DNA from: Flavobacterium keumense
GTDB taxonomy: Bacteria > Bacteroidota > Bacteroidia > Flavobacteriales > Flavobacteriaceae
Assembly (NCBI RefSeq): GCF_029866485.1
Contig: NZ_CP092332.1
Span: forward strand, 992,001 to 1,056,000
DNA: 64,000 bases
Direction: 5' to 3'
Positions 1 through 8,223 of this stretch are shown one piece after another. The position numbers and the translations under genes were made by a program. Positions within the stretch are counted from its first letter, which is position 1, and the number at the start of each line of letters is the position of its first letter. Under the pieces are notes generated by a model. That model saw nothing but the letters and a program-made list of their open reading frames with translations. It was not told where the DNA came from and searched no databases.

Positions 1-19
1 GAAATTTATATTCGATAAG

Positions 20-730
20 ATGAGAAAAATATATTTAATTGTATTATTATTTAGCTTTATTGGTTTTGCCCAAACCGGTATAGGTACGACTACGCCCGCA
101 GTAAAACTTCATATAAGATCAAACGGTTCTACCTTACGTTTAGAAGGGAGCGATCATACCTATATGGAATTTTTTCCCCAAGGGGCTTTGACACGATTTG
201 GTTGGGTTGGTTATCCTTCAGCAAATTCTAATGATTTTACAATATCAAGTCAGAGCGCAGTGGGATCATTATTATTGTACACTAATAATTCGGAACGATT
301 TAGAATAAATGCATCAGGAAACGTCGGTATTGGTACATCTACTCCATCCGTTCGTTTACAAGTGGCAGGTGATATTATAGCTAATTCTATTGCGGGTTCT
401 TCAGACGCTCGATTTAAAACGAATGTTTTTCCAATTGAGAATCCTTTACAAAAAGTGATGCAATTGAGAGGCGTTACTTTTGACTGGAAGACCAAAGAAT
501 TTCCTAATAGAAAATTTACCGAAAACCGCGCTTTAGGTTTCATCGCACAAGAAGTAGAACAAGTGATTCCTGAAGTGGTTCAAACAGAAAATAATGCTGA
601 TGGCTATAAATCAGTGCAATACGATAAAGTGGTTGCTTTATTGGTAGAAGCAATAAAAGAACAACAAAAACAAATAGAACAATTACAGCAAAAAGTTAAA
701 GAGCTAACAGAAAAAGTAAATGAAAAGTAA
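20..730 (+). CDS. Secreted tail-fibre-like protein with S74 chaperone domain
   Basis: A 236-residue protein with a signal peptide of about 17 residues ending in GFA. The mature part begins QTGIGTTTP, and a second copy of the motif (GNVGIGTSTP) lies near residue 100. The C-terminal third (about 128-215) carries the hallmarks of the intramolecular chaperone/auto-protease domain of phage tail spikes (peptidase S74): SDARFKTN, a long helix with LGFIAQEVEQVIPEVV, then YDKVVALLVEAIKEQQ. The last 25 residues are a heptad-like Gln/Lys/Glu coiled coil. In this family the domain drives trimerisation and may then cut itself off. Here it is fused to an export signal, so a surface or extracellular fibre is inferred. 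The stop overlaps the start of the next gene by 11 nt, so the two are probably cotranslated. The upstream promoter is outside the window. Confidence 0.75.
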   Translation: MRKIYLIVLLFSFIGFAQTGIGTTTPAVKLHIRSNGSTLRLEGSDHTYMEFFPQGALTRFGWVGYPSANSNDFTISSQSAVGSLLLYTNNSERFRINASGNVGIGTSTPSVRLQVAGDIIANSIAGSSDARFKTNVFPIENPLQKVMQLRGVTFDWKTKEFPNRKFTENRALGFIAQEVEQVIPEVVQTENNADGYKSVQYDKVVALLVEAIKEQQKQIEQLQQKVKELTEKVNEK

Positions 731-1649
731 CGGATTACATAGTATTTACCTATTTTTTTTAACCCTTCCGTCTTTATTTGCACAGACGGTTACAACTACT
801 GCTGGATCCATAAATTTTAATTTAAGTTCTGCATGGGCATCTCCTACTCAAGTGGCAAATGGAATTACCATTCAAGATGGTCATATAATAAATGTTCCAA
901 CAGGAACCGTTTTTTATAGTGGGAAAATTGATTTTGTAGGAACTGGAAAATTACAACTAATTGGAACGGGTAAATGGATGCCAGGCCCTTCAATTACAAG
1001 TTTAAAAAGTTGTAAGGAAATATTAAGTTATTATCCCATGTCGCCTTCAGGACAATATAGTATTGATCCAGACGGAGCTGGTGCACTACCAAGTACCAAC
1101 TGTTATTGCGACATGACTACAGATGGCGGCGGTTGGACATTAGTACTTAATTATTTGCATCGTGGAGGGACTAATCCTGCGCTTCAAGTCAAGACTAATA
1201 GTCTCCCTGTTTTAGGGTCAACCGTTTTAGGTACTGATGAATCAGGTTCGTCAACCACTTGGGGACACGCAGCTCCTTCCTATTTAAACTCATTTAACTT
1301 CACAGAACTTCGTTTTTACGGAGCTACATCGGGTCATAGTAGAATAATTCATTTTAAAACAAGTCATGCAAATACTATATCCTATTTTAGAACAGGTTCA
1401 GGTAGTATGTCAGGAATTAATAGTAGTTATACTGCATTAGTCTCACATTCGGCTTATATTCCTAATAGCGCTGTAAGTAATTTTGTAAATGAAGGAAATT
1501 TAGCTATGACCAATTTCCCATTTTGGTTGGGAGCTAATTACCATTGGGGAATAAGAGGGCAAGATTACAGATGGGAAGTAGACGATTATGCAGCAAGTAT
1601 TGGGAATGGATATCAATTTCACACCTACAATCAGATATGGATACGGTAA
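720..1649 (+). CDS. Secreted fibrinogen-like domain protein
   Basis: A 309-residue protein with a signal peptide (about 1-21, ending LFAQ). A short beta-rich segment precedes a fibrinogen-C-terminal-like region starting near residue 98. That region shows CKEILSYYP, SGQYSIDPDG, CYCDMTTDGGGWTLVLNY and, at the end, YNQIWIR. The motif C-x-MTTDGGGWT is the classic entry to fibrinogen-related lectin domains, which usually bind acetylated sugars or other surface ligands. Only the N-terminal half of that fold is clear by eye. The gene sits in a tightly packed cluster: its start lies inside the previous stop region and its end overlaps the next start by 13 nt. Function is inferred as adhesion or recognition, with no direct evidence of the ligand. 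Confidence 0.65.
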   Translation: MKSNGLHSIYLFFLTLPSLFAQTVTTTAGSINFNLSSAWASPTQVANGITIQDGHIINVPTGTVFYSGKIDFVGTGKLQLIGTGKWMPGPSITSLKSCKEILSYYPMSPSGQYSIDPDGAGALPSTNCYCDMTTDGGGWTLVLNYLHRGGTNPALQVKTNSLPVLGSTVLGTDESGSSTTWGHAAPSYLNSFNFTELRFYGATSGHSRIIHFKTSHANTISYFRTGSGSMSGINSSYTALVSHSAYIPNSAVSNFVNEGNLAMTNFPFWLGANYHWGIRGQDYRWEVDDYAASIGNGYQFHTYNQIWIR

Positions 1650-2233
1650 TAAAAACAATTAAATTAGCAGTAATTGTAGTATTTATAAATACTTCTACCG
1701 CTCAAACCGGTATAGGTACAACTACGCCTAATGCTTCTGCTAAATTAGAGGTTGCAGCAACAAATAAAGGATTTTTACCACCACGGATAGTATTAACTAG
1801 CGCAACAGATGGCACCACTATACCTTCTCCGGCTACGGGTTTATTGATTTATAATACAGCTACAGCAGGCAGTGCGCCAAATAATGTTGTACCAGGCTAT
1901 TATTATTGGAACGGGACTAGTTGGATTCAAATTGCCAATGGATTAATTATTGATTCAAGTAAATCAAGTAGTTTTACTTTGGCAGCAACAGATAATAATA
2001 AGATCTTTTTTATTAATGCAGCATCAACAGTTACGGTGACAGTTTCTAATACATTACCCATTGGATTTTCTTGTCAATTTATTCAAGTAGGCAACGGGAT
2101 GATTACTTTATTAGGTTCGGGAGTAACTTTAAATTCGGCTAACGGATTAAGTTCAAGAATTGTCAATAGCGCCATTGGGCTAGTAATGAATACTGCTTCG
2201 GTGGGATATGTTTATGGAGATACCATTTATTAA
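1637..2233 (+). CDS. Secreted tail-fibre-like protein, short, shared N-terminal cassette
   Basis: I place the start at the ATG at 1637 (198 residues). The longer reading frame from 1544 would run through the previous coding region without a signal peptide, whereas 1637 gives a signal peptide ending STAQ. The mature N-terminus TGIGTTTPNASAKLEV, then ATNKGFLPPR and YYYWNGTSW, is almost the same as in the genes at 4468 and 5859. The second half (about 105-198) is a beta-rich, Ser/Thr/Asn-rich segment that I do not recognise. No catalytic residues are visible. It probably encodes a secreted structural or adhesive protein of the same gene cluster. It overlaps the upstream gene by 13 nt and the downstream gene by 1 nt (TAATG). 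Confidence 0.65.
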   Translation: MDTVIKTIKLAVIVVFINTSTAQTGIGTTTPNASAKLEVAATNKGFLPPRIVLTSATDGTTIPSPATGLLIYNTATAGSAPNNVVPGYYYWNGTSWIQIANGLIIDSSKSSSFTLAATDNNKIFFINAASTVTVTVSNTLPIGFSCQFIQVGNGMITLLGSGVTLNSANGLSSRIVNSAIGLVMNTASVGYVYGDTIY

Positions 2234-4455
2234 TGTCAAAAATAGTAACTATAGTAAGTCTAGTTTGGTTTGTAATTTGTTCAAATGCACAAACACCATT
2301 TCCTAATTTAGCTATCAGAAAACCAGTCGTTCCTAATACTTATTATTTTTCGTATTCAGGAGGTATTCAAAAGTTTATAGTGCCAAACCGAGTTACCTCT
2401 ATTCAAGTAAATGCCATCGGGGCCAAAGGAGGAACAGGTGGTGGCGGTCAGCCAGGTGGTGCTGGAGCTAATATTACTTCTACAATAAATGTAACTCCTG
2501 GCCAAGTAGTATATGTTGTTGTGGGTGGTTTCCCAGGGCAATCTGCTACCGCAAAATATGGTTTTGCAGGTAATGGAGGTACAGCAAATAGTGCTTCGGG
2601 TTTTGGAGGTGCAGGTGGAGGATTATCGGGGGTGTTTAACTCAATAACTCCTTCAAATGCCAGTGCTTTAGTTGTTGCCGGCGGTGGTGGTGGCGGAACA
2701 GGAACAGGTGGAACTACTGGGTATAACGGTGGGGCAGCACTAAATGCATCTAGCGGTTCGGCTAGTAATGGTCAAGGATCTACAAATTACCCTACTAATG
2801 GGAGGTATCAATATGGCTATGGTGCTTCAACAACAATTGCAGGTGGCGGAGGATTTGCATTCGATAATGCACCTGCACAAAACGGGACAGATGGGAATGA
2901 TATTTATGGAGGAACTGGAGGAATTGGAACCGTTTGGCAAGGTGCAGGAGGTGGCGGAGCTGGATTTTATGGTGGCGGTGGCGGAGCTGGAGGCGGAAGT
3001 GCCAATGGCGGTGGAGGCGGTGGTTCTTCAAAATCAATATCAGGCATTAGTTCATTTGGAACTGTAAATACTACTGGCGATGGAAGTGTAACAATTACTT
3101 GCCTATCAAATTCCGGGTTAGTATTACATTTAGATGCAGGGAATACCGCGAGTTATAGTGGGTCTGGAACTACTTGGAATGATTTGTCAGGAAATGGTTC
3201 GAATGTTACATTAAATAATACAACATATAGTTCGGCCAATGGCGGATATTTAACATTTAATAATACAACAAGTTATGCCGATTTTACAGCTAATATTGGA
3301 AATACTAATGTGGTCACTGTGGAGATGTGGGTTAAACCTATTTCATTACTAGGTAGCGGGGGCAGTGGAGCCATGTTTTTTGGATTTAATTATTATGATG
3401 TTTGGACAAGTGGAGGCAATATAGGGTTCAATACTTCTACTGGTGATCAATACGGGATTAGCAGTACACAAGCCGATTATCTAGGAATTACTGGCGGGTG
3501 GAGGCAACTTGTTTTTGTGATGTATGCTGGTTCAAAAACGAATAATAAGATTTATGTAAATGGAGAAAACCAATCCATGTCCTATGTTTCGGGAACTTTT
3601 ACTTCTGCTAATGCTAATTTTAATTCTGGTGTAGGAAGAATTTCTGGATGGAGAGCTGATACAAATTGGAGGATGAATATGCAAGTAGCTAGTTTTAAAG
3701 TATATAATAGAGAATTATCTCCACAAGAAATAACCAATAACTTTAATACATTTCGCACCAGATTTTATGCAGAGAATGACGGTTTAAGCCCAAGTACAGC
3801 GTCTACAAGTGCTTACCAAATTAAACAAGACTACCCGAATTCAACTGATGGATTTTATTGGATAAAAAATCCTAATATCAATAGCGGTAATCCATTTAAA
3901 ATTTATGCTGATATGACTACTGATGGTGGTGGCTGGACTTTAATTTTGAAAAACTCTTCTTATGCAGGATGGTCATATGCTAATTCAATTGTACTCAATA
4001 CGTCAATTCCTTTTACTACCAATGCAGGAGTAATCAGTACAACTACTTCAAATTATTCTATTATTGGTTGGGCTGATTATATTAAACGAAGTTCCAGTGG
4101 TTTTCAGTACATGATTGATGCAGGAAGTAGAAATAGTAATGGAGGAATATGGACTGCGAATGGAAATTATAGTTTTGTAAACACGAATAATACACAAACT
4201 AATGTAACTTTGAATACAAAATTTGGGACTTGGAATTATGTTGGTAATAATAATGGCATGGCAGAAAGAATGCCTTGGCGAAGTACAACAGTAGGGGCAG
4301 GAACAGGATTTTTAACTCTTTCCGACGGAACGGGCAATTGGTGGGGAACATTAATTTCAAATAATAGTTATTATTCTCCTTCACCTTGGATATCAGACGG
4401 TGGCGGTGGATCTTCAAGCCCTAATCCTGGTATAATTTGGTATTGGGTACGCTAA
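2233..4455 (+). CDS. Secreted glycine-rich / LamG-like / fibrinogen-like multidomain protein
   Basis: A 740-residue protein with a signal peptide (about 1-19). Three regions are visible. Residues about 38-295 are very Gly-rich with many GGGG and GGAGGG runs and an opening YYFSYSGGIQKFIVP like glycine-rich lectin-type domains. Residues about 296-510 begin GLVLHLDAGN and contain WNDLSGNG, EMWVKP and KVYNRELSPQEI, the pattern of a LamG/concanavalin-like sandwich. Residues about 530-740 hold FKIYADMTTDGGGWTLILKN and end in NPGIIWYWVR, a fibrinogen-like domain like the one in the gene at 720. Such proteins usually bind glycans or matrix. The start shares one base with the preceding stop. The GC-rich glycine tract creates long antisense shadow reading frames that are not genes. 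Confidence 0.7.
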   Translation: MSKIVTIVSLVWFVICSNAQTPFPNLAIRKPVVPNTYYFSYSGGIQKFIVPNRVTSIQVNAIGAKGGTGGGGQPGGAGANITSTINVTPGQVVYVVVGGFPGQSATAKYGFAGNGGTANSASGFGGAGGGLSGVFNSITPSNASALVVAGGGGGGTGTGGTTGYNGGAALNASSGSASNGQGSTNYPTNGRYQYGYGASTTIAGGGGFAFDNAPAQNGTDGNDIYGGTGGIGTVWQGAGGGGAGFYGGGGGAGGGSANGGGGGGSSKSISGISSFGTVNTTGDGSVTITCLSNSGLVLHLDAGNTASYSGSGTTWNDLSGNGSNVTLNNTTYSSANGGYLTFNNTTSYADFTANIGNTNVVTVEMWVKPISLLGSGGSGAMFFGFNYYDVWTSGGNIGFNTSTGDQYGISSTQADYLGITGGWRQLVFVMYAGSKTNNKIYVNGENQSMSYVSGTFTSANANFNSGVGRISGWRADTNWRMNMQVASFKVYNRELSPQEITNNFNTFRTRFYAENDGLSPSTASTSAYQIKQDYPNSTDGFYWIKNPNINSGNPFKIYADMTTDGGGWTLILKNSSYAGWSYANSIVLNTSIPFTTNAGVISTTTSNYSIIGWADYIKRSSSGFQYMIDAGSRNSNGGIWTANGNYSFVNTNNTQTNVTLNTKFGTWNYVGNNNGMAERMPWRSTTVGAGTGFLTLSDGTGNWWGTLISNNSYYSPSPWISDGGGGSSSPNPGIIWYWVR

Positions 4456-4467
4456 TAAATTTATTAT

Positions 4468-5754
4468 ATGAAAAACTATTTTTTTATTTTAGTAATTATT
4501 GTTTTTGGAAAAATAAATGCCCAAACTGGCATTGGTACTACCACACCTAATGCTTCGGCAAAACTAGATGTGTACGCTACGAACAAAGGGTTTTTACCGC
4601 CACGAGTGACTTTGACAAGTGCTACTGATGCTGCTACCATTGCCTCGCCAGCCGAAGGTTTATTGGTCTATAACCTAGGTTCTGTAGGATTACAAGCAGG
4701 TTATTATTACTGGAACGGGAGCAATTGGGCTACTATTGCTACTGGTACTACCGCAGGAAATGCTGTAATTGCATCGGATTTGGTTAAGTTATATGGAGAA
4801 GTGTATTCTACTTCTTCTGGTAAAATTGCAAATGCGAGTGGGTATTCTTTTACGGTTCCAATATCTGGAAGATATTTGTTTGATTTTTCAAGTAGCGGTT
4901 ATGCAACCGGCGATTTCACTATGACATTTAAAGTAAGACAAGGAATCTCTGACTTAGGAACAGATTTCCAAACAAGTGCAAATAATACAGTTCATGTGGA
5001 GTACAATGGAAAAGTAGAAGTCAATTTACAAGCCGGAACTATTTATAATGTAATTGTGTTATCTACTGGAACAAGAAATAGTGGTGATTATGATCGTGTG
5101 TATTACAAAATGGTAGCAGGTAATTTACCTATTAACCAATATAATGTAGGAGATATAAAAACAGGATTACAAACTGTAGATCACAACGGTTGGATTAAAT
5201 TAGATGGCCGACTCAAATCTACCCTTACTGCTTCACAACAAACTCAAGCTAATTTGCTGGGTATTGGGACAAATCTTCCAGATGCAAATAATGCTGTTTT
5301 AATGCAAACCGGAAGTACTTTAGGAAGTGTAGCTGGAGAGAACTCTAAAATTATTGCGCAAAATAATTTACCTAATGTTAGTTTTACAGGAACTGCAGCA
5401 ACTGCTGGTGATCATTTTCATAGTATAGATCCTCCAAATACGGAAACTGCTATTAATGGATATCATAGTCATTCTATTGGAAGAAGAAGCAATTCAGATA
5501 GTGGCGCATATGACACAAATGATGGAAGGAGATGGGAGAATTCAGCCTCTACTACTGATAGAGCATATTATGGTACATTTGAAACCGCAGGAGCGGGAAA
5601 CCATAGTCATTCAGTTGATATTGCAGCATTTAATAGTGCAAGTTCAGGTTCTCATTCACATACTGTTACTGTTTCATCGGGTGGTTCAGGAGTAGCTTTG
5701 GATATTACTCCAAGAAGATTATCAGTTAATACCTTTGTTTATTTAGGAAACTAA
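4468..5754 (+). CDS. Secreted phage tail-collar-like protein
   Basis: A 428-residue protein with a signal peptide (about 1-18, ending INAQ). Residues about 19-85 are the shared cassette TGIGTTTPNASAKLDV, ATNKGFLPPR, GYYYWNGSNW. A middle beta-sandwich-like section (about 100-225) resembles C1q/TNF-like jelly rolls in pattern (YSFTVPISGRYLFDFS), which I offer only as a possibility. From about 226 the sequence reads like a phage tail-collar/microcystin-dependent domain: YNVGDIKTG, GWIKLDGR, then His-rich DHFHS, GYHSHSIG, HSHSVDI and SHSHTVT, ending RRLSVNTFVYLGN. The HxH pairs in this fold can bind metal at the trimer axis. It lies 12 nt after the previous gene. A secreted, probably trimeric, surface fibre is inferred. 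Confidence 0.7.
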   Translation: MKNYFFILVIIVFGKINAQTGIGTTTPNASAKLDVYATNKGFLPPRVTLTSATDAATIASPAEGLLVYNLGSVGLQAGYYYWNGSNWATIATGTTAGNAVIASDLVKLYGEVYSTSSGKIANASGYSFTVPISGRYLFDFSSSGYATGDFTMTFKVRQGISDLGTDFQTSANNTVHVEYNGKVEVNLQAGTIYNVIVLSTGTRNSGDYDRVYYKMVAGNLPINQYNVGDIKTGLQTVDHNGWIKLDGRLKSTLTASQQTQANLLGIGTNLPDANNAVLMQTGSTLGSVAGENSKIIAQNNLPNVSFTGTAATAGDHFHSIDPPNTETAINGYHSHSIGRRSNSDSGAYDTNDGRRWENSASTTDRAYYGTFETAGAGNHSHSVDIAAFNSASSGSHSHTVTVSSGGSGVALDITPRRLSVNTFVYLGN

Positions 5755-5858
5755 TTGGTAATTACGAAATTGATAGCAACAACAAGTTTGTTTAACAAAA
5801 CACCTGTAAATGAAATAGCGATACTGGATGTGAGCGCATAAAATTAATTTTTACATAT

Positions 5859-7169
5859 ATGAAAAAGTACTTTCTTTTATTTTTCAGTTTTTTTATTTTT
5901 ATAGTTCAAGCTCAAACAGGTATTGGAACTACAAATCCTGATTCGTCAGCAAAATTAGAAGTAAATGCAACAAACAAAGGATTTTTACCTCCTAGAGTAG
6001 TATTAACAGCTACAAATTCAGCGAGTCCTATAACAAATCCTGCCAATGGTTTAATGGTTTTTAATACGGTTACTGCTGGGACTAATCCTTATCAAGTAGT
6101 GCCTGGTTATTACTATTGGGACGGTACAGGACAACAATGGATAAGTTTATCTACTACTGTGGGAAATGTTCAAAATCAAGCTATTTTTCGTTCGACGACT
6201 AATATTGGTGCAGGTTCGGCAATTAATTCTTGGAATTCAAAATTTAACAATATAGCATCTGGAGATTTAACAGTTACTTCAAATACAACATTTACCTTAT
6301 CTAATGGTATATATAAGATTCAATGGGGGCTTCCGCACCAACAAACAAATACTTATAATGCTATGCAATTGCAAGAATATACGAGTGGTGTTTGGAATGC
6401 TTGGATGAATGATGGGAATCTTGGAAATATTGCAAATGGAGGAGGGACAGATTGGGGAGGAACGACTTTTATGACCGATATAATAGATTGCAGTTCTAGC
6501 CCGCGTACTCTAAGGATAATAAATAGCGATGGTTCTCGAAACTTGTATTATGGAGCATCATTAATTATTACCAAATTAAATCCATCGATTACTACTTCAA
6601 CTACAGCAGATAATTTAGGGAATCATACGGCTACTAAAAACATCCAGCTTTCAGGAAACTATATTTCAAATGATGGGGGTAATGAAGGGATACGAGTAGA
6701 TGATTCTGGGAATGTAGGTATTGGAACTACTACTCCAGCTACTAAATTGGATGTGAATGGAGATGTAAATACTTCGGGCAACTACAAATATTCAGATGGG
6801 TCCACAACTCCAAAAATGAAATCTGGGTATGTTAATGCAGGATCATTTGTAACACTAGATAATATAAAAGCAACTGTTTCAACTAGCGGGAGTAGAGGTT
6901 TATGTATTGCAACAGTGTCAGGAAGTATTGTGACGTATATGGCAGGCATATATAGTATGACAGGAGGTAGTAGTGGTGGTGCATCAAATACAGCTATAAC
7001 GTTTAATACCTCTTTATCCTCATCTATTTTTGGTTGGAGTTTTGGAAGTGTTGGAGATACTCCAGTGTATTACATGAATGATACAACAAATAATAGGTTT
7101 TATCGTATTACTCTAATGATTGGTTACGGATATAATAATAACTTTATTTGTATTGAACGACTACTTTAA
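5859..7169 (+). CDS. Secreted tail-fibre-like protein with shared N-terminal cassette
   Basis: A 436-residue protein with a signal peptide (about 1-19, ending VQAQ). It contains the shared cassette TGIGTTNPDSSAKLEV, ATNKGFLPPRVVL and GYYYWDGTGQQW. A beta-rich middle follows, then a second fibre motif at about 270-305 (GNEGIRVDDSGNVGIGTTT and KLDVNGDVNTSGN), which is typical of tail-fibre repeats. The last 120 residues are Ser/Gly-rich and unassigned. Unlike the gene at 20 it has no S74 domain. It is separated from the gene at 4468 by 104 nt and is the last member of the cluster. No terminator hairpin is obvious after it; instead a dispersed AT-rich repeat pair begins within 20 nt. Confidence 0.65.
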   Translation: MKKYFLLFFSFFIFIVQAQTGIGTTNPDSSAKLEVNATNKGFLPPRVVLTATNSASPITNPANGLMVFNTVTAGTNPYQVVPGYYYWDGTGQQWISLSTTVGNVQNQAIFRSTTNIGAGSAINSWNSKFNNIASGDLTVTSNTTFTLSNGIYKIQWGLPHQQTNTYNAMQLQEYTSGVWNAWMNDGNLGNIANGGGTDWGGTTFMTDIIDCSSSPRTLRIINSDGSRNLYYGASLIITKLNPSITTSTTADNLGNHTATKNIQLSGNYISNDGGNEGIRVDDSGNVGIGTTTPATKLDVNGDVNTSGNYKYSDGSTTPKMKSGYVNAGSFVTLDNIKATVSTSGSRGLCIATVSGSIVTYMAGIYSMTGGSSGGASNTAITFNTSLSSSIFGWSFGSVGDTPVYYMNDTTNNRFYRITLMIGYGYNNNFICIERLL

Positions 7170-7181
7170 AAAAGGATTGTT

Positions 7182-7331
7182 GATTGCAGATTAGCGATTA
7201 ACGATTTTTGATTTTGGTACACCGATTAGAGAAATTTAAGAAATTACAAAAAAAACTTAATGTAGCTTAATTCCTTAATGGTTTAAAAAGATATAAGATT
7301 GCAGATTAGCGATTAACGATTTTTTGATTTT
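7182..7331. repeat. Two direct copies of a GATTAGCGATTAACGATTTT repeat
   Basis: Copies at 7182-7215 and 7297-7331 share GATTGCAG followed by ATTAGCGATTAACGATTTT and a GATTTT tail. The 250-nt gap they occupy (7170-7419) has no reading frame that looks coding. Related, more degraded copies occur at 22980-23024 and 28197-28240, so this is a dispersed intergenic repeat. Confidence 0.7.
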
Positions 7332-7387
7332 CTATAATTCAGCCATCAACTATCAACCAACAACCGACAACTGACTACCAAAAGTAG

Positions 7388-7395
7388 TATCTTTG
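7388..7395 (+). promoter_or_regulatory. Putative -7 box for the gene at 7420
   Basis: TATCTTTG matches the Bacteroidota -7 consensus TAnnTTTG and lies 25 nt before the chosen ATG. A start at the TTG inside this box would make the promoter part of the coding region, which argues for the ATG at 7420. Confidence 0.5.
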
Positions 7396-7419
7396 TATAG
7401 AATCCAATATCGAGTTACA

Positions 7420-8145
7420 ATGACAATAGTGCAGTCCTTCAGTAAAAGAGTAGTATTAATCGTTGTGTTTTTATTTTCTTTCTTTCCTATTTTGGCGCAA
7501 GAAAATGAAAACTCAATACCCGCAGCTCCTGTAAAAATAGACTCGTTGTATCGAGAAGATCAATTCTATATTGGGATTACCTACAATGTGTTGAAAAATG
7601 TTCCAACAGGTTTTTCCAATGATAAATTCTCAGCGGGATTTTCAGCAGGTTTCTTAAGGGATATGCCTGTTAATAAAAACAGAAATCTTGCTATAGCTCC
7701 TGGGTTGGGACTAACTTTTAACAATTACAGCCAAAATATAGGAATAACAAACACCAATGGAACCCTTGTGTATACTGTCTTAACGGATCCTACAAGCTAT
7801 TCCAACAATAAGTTTTCGCAACTGTTTGTAGATGTGCCTTTAGAGTTTAGATGGAGAGGTTCTACTTTTGAGAATCATAATTTTTTCCGTATTCATGGTG
7901 GCGTTAAACTAAGTTATTTGCTCTACGATCGTTCGGTACTTAGAAGTGGTTCAGGAGATTCAGTTATTGTGAACAACCCTGATTTTAATAAGTTAGTATA
8001 TGGAGCTTACCTTGCAGCAGGATATGGCGGAGCCAATTTGTATATCTATTATGGATTAAATCCAATATTTAAAACAGCACAAACCTCTAATGCAGCAATG
8101 GATATAAAATCTCTAAATATTGGGCTAATCTTTTATATTTTGTAG
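7420..8145 (+). CDS. Outer-membrane beta-barrel protein, PorT-like family
   Basis: A 241-residue protein starting at the ATG at 7420. The signal peptide spans about residues 1-27 (VVLIVVFLFSFFPILAQ). The remainder alternates short amphipathic strands with polar loops (FYIGITYNV, FSAGFSAGFL, LAIAPGLGLTF, LFVDVPLEFRW, FRIHGGVKLSYLL, YGAYLAAGYG, LNIGLIFYIL) and ends in a hydrophobic strand. This is the pattern of the small eight-stranded-type outer-membrane barrels annotated as porin/PorT-family in this phylum. It is not clearly the gliding-associated PorT itself. Its role is unknown. The following MurF-Alr gene is co-directional with a separate putative promoter, so shared transcription is not required. 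Confidence 0.6.
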   Translation: MTIVQSFSKRVVLIVVFLFSFFPILAQENENSIPAAPVKIDSLYREDQFYIGITYNVLKNVPTGFSNDKFSAGFSAGFLRDMPVNKNRNLAIAPGLGLTFNNYSQNIGITNTNGTLVYTVLTDPTSYSNNKFSQLFVDVPLEFRWRGSTFENHNFFRIHGGVKLSYLLYDRSVLRSGSGDSVIVNNPDFNKLVYGAYLAAGYGGANLYIYYGLNPIFKTAQTSNAAMDIKSLNIGLIFYIL

Positions 8146-8174
8146 TTCCAAAGCCTGAATTTAAAAAGAAACAC

Positions 8175-8182
8175 TATTTTTG
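8175..8182 (+). promoter_or_regulatory. Putative -7 box for murF-alr
   Basis: TATTTTTG fits TAnnTTTG, 42 nt before the ATG at 8224. No good TTG -33 element is seen at the usual spacing. Confidence 0.4.
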
Positions 8183-8223
8183 ATAAACAAAATTATAAAT
8201 GAGCGTACGAACGTATTGAATTC

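Noticed and set aside
1544..1636. N-terminal extension of the gene at 1637
   Set aside because: These codons lie inside the previous coding region in another frame; the ATG at 1637 gives a normal signal peptide.
2795..3067. Reading frames on both strands over the glycine-rich tract
   Set aside because: Low-complexity shadows of the GGN repeats, with His/Arg/Leu- or Glu/Val-rich translations and no start context.
5755..5841. A 28-codon open stretch right after the tail-collar gene stop, same frame
   Set aside because: It begins with TTG and shows no recognisable motif; probably chance or a decayed remnant. Not enough to call a gene.
20..7169. Prophage
   Set aside because: Every gene has a signal peptide and none encodes capsid, packaging, lysis or integration functions.
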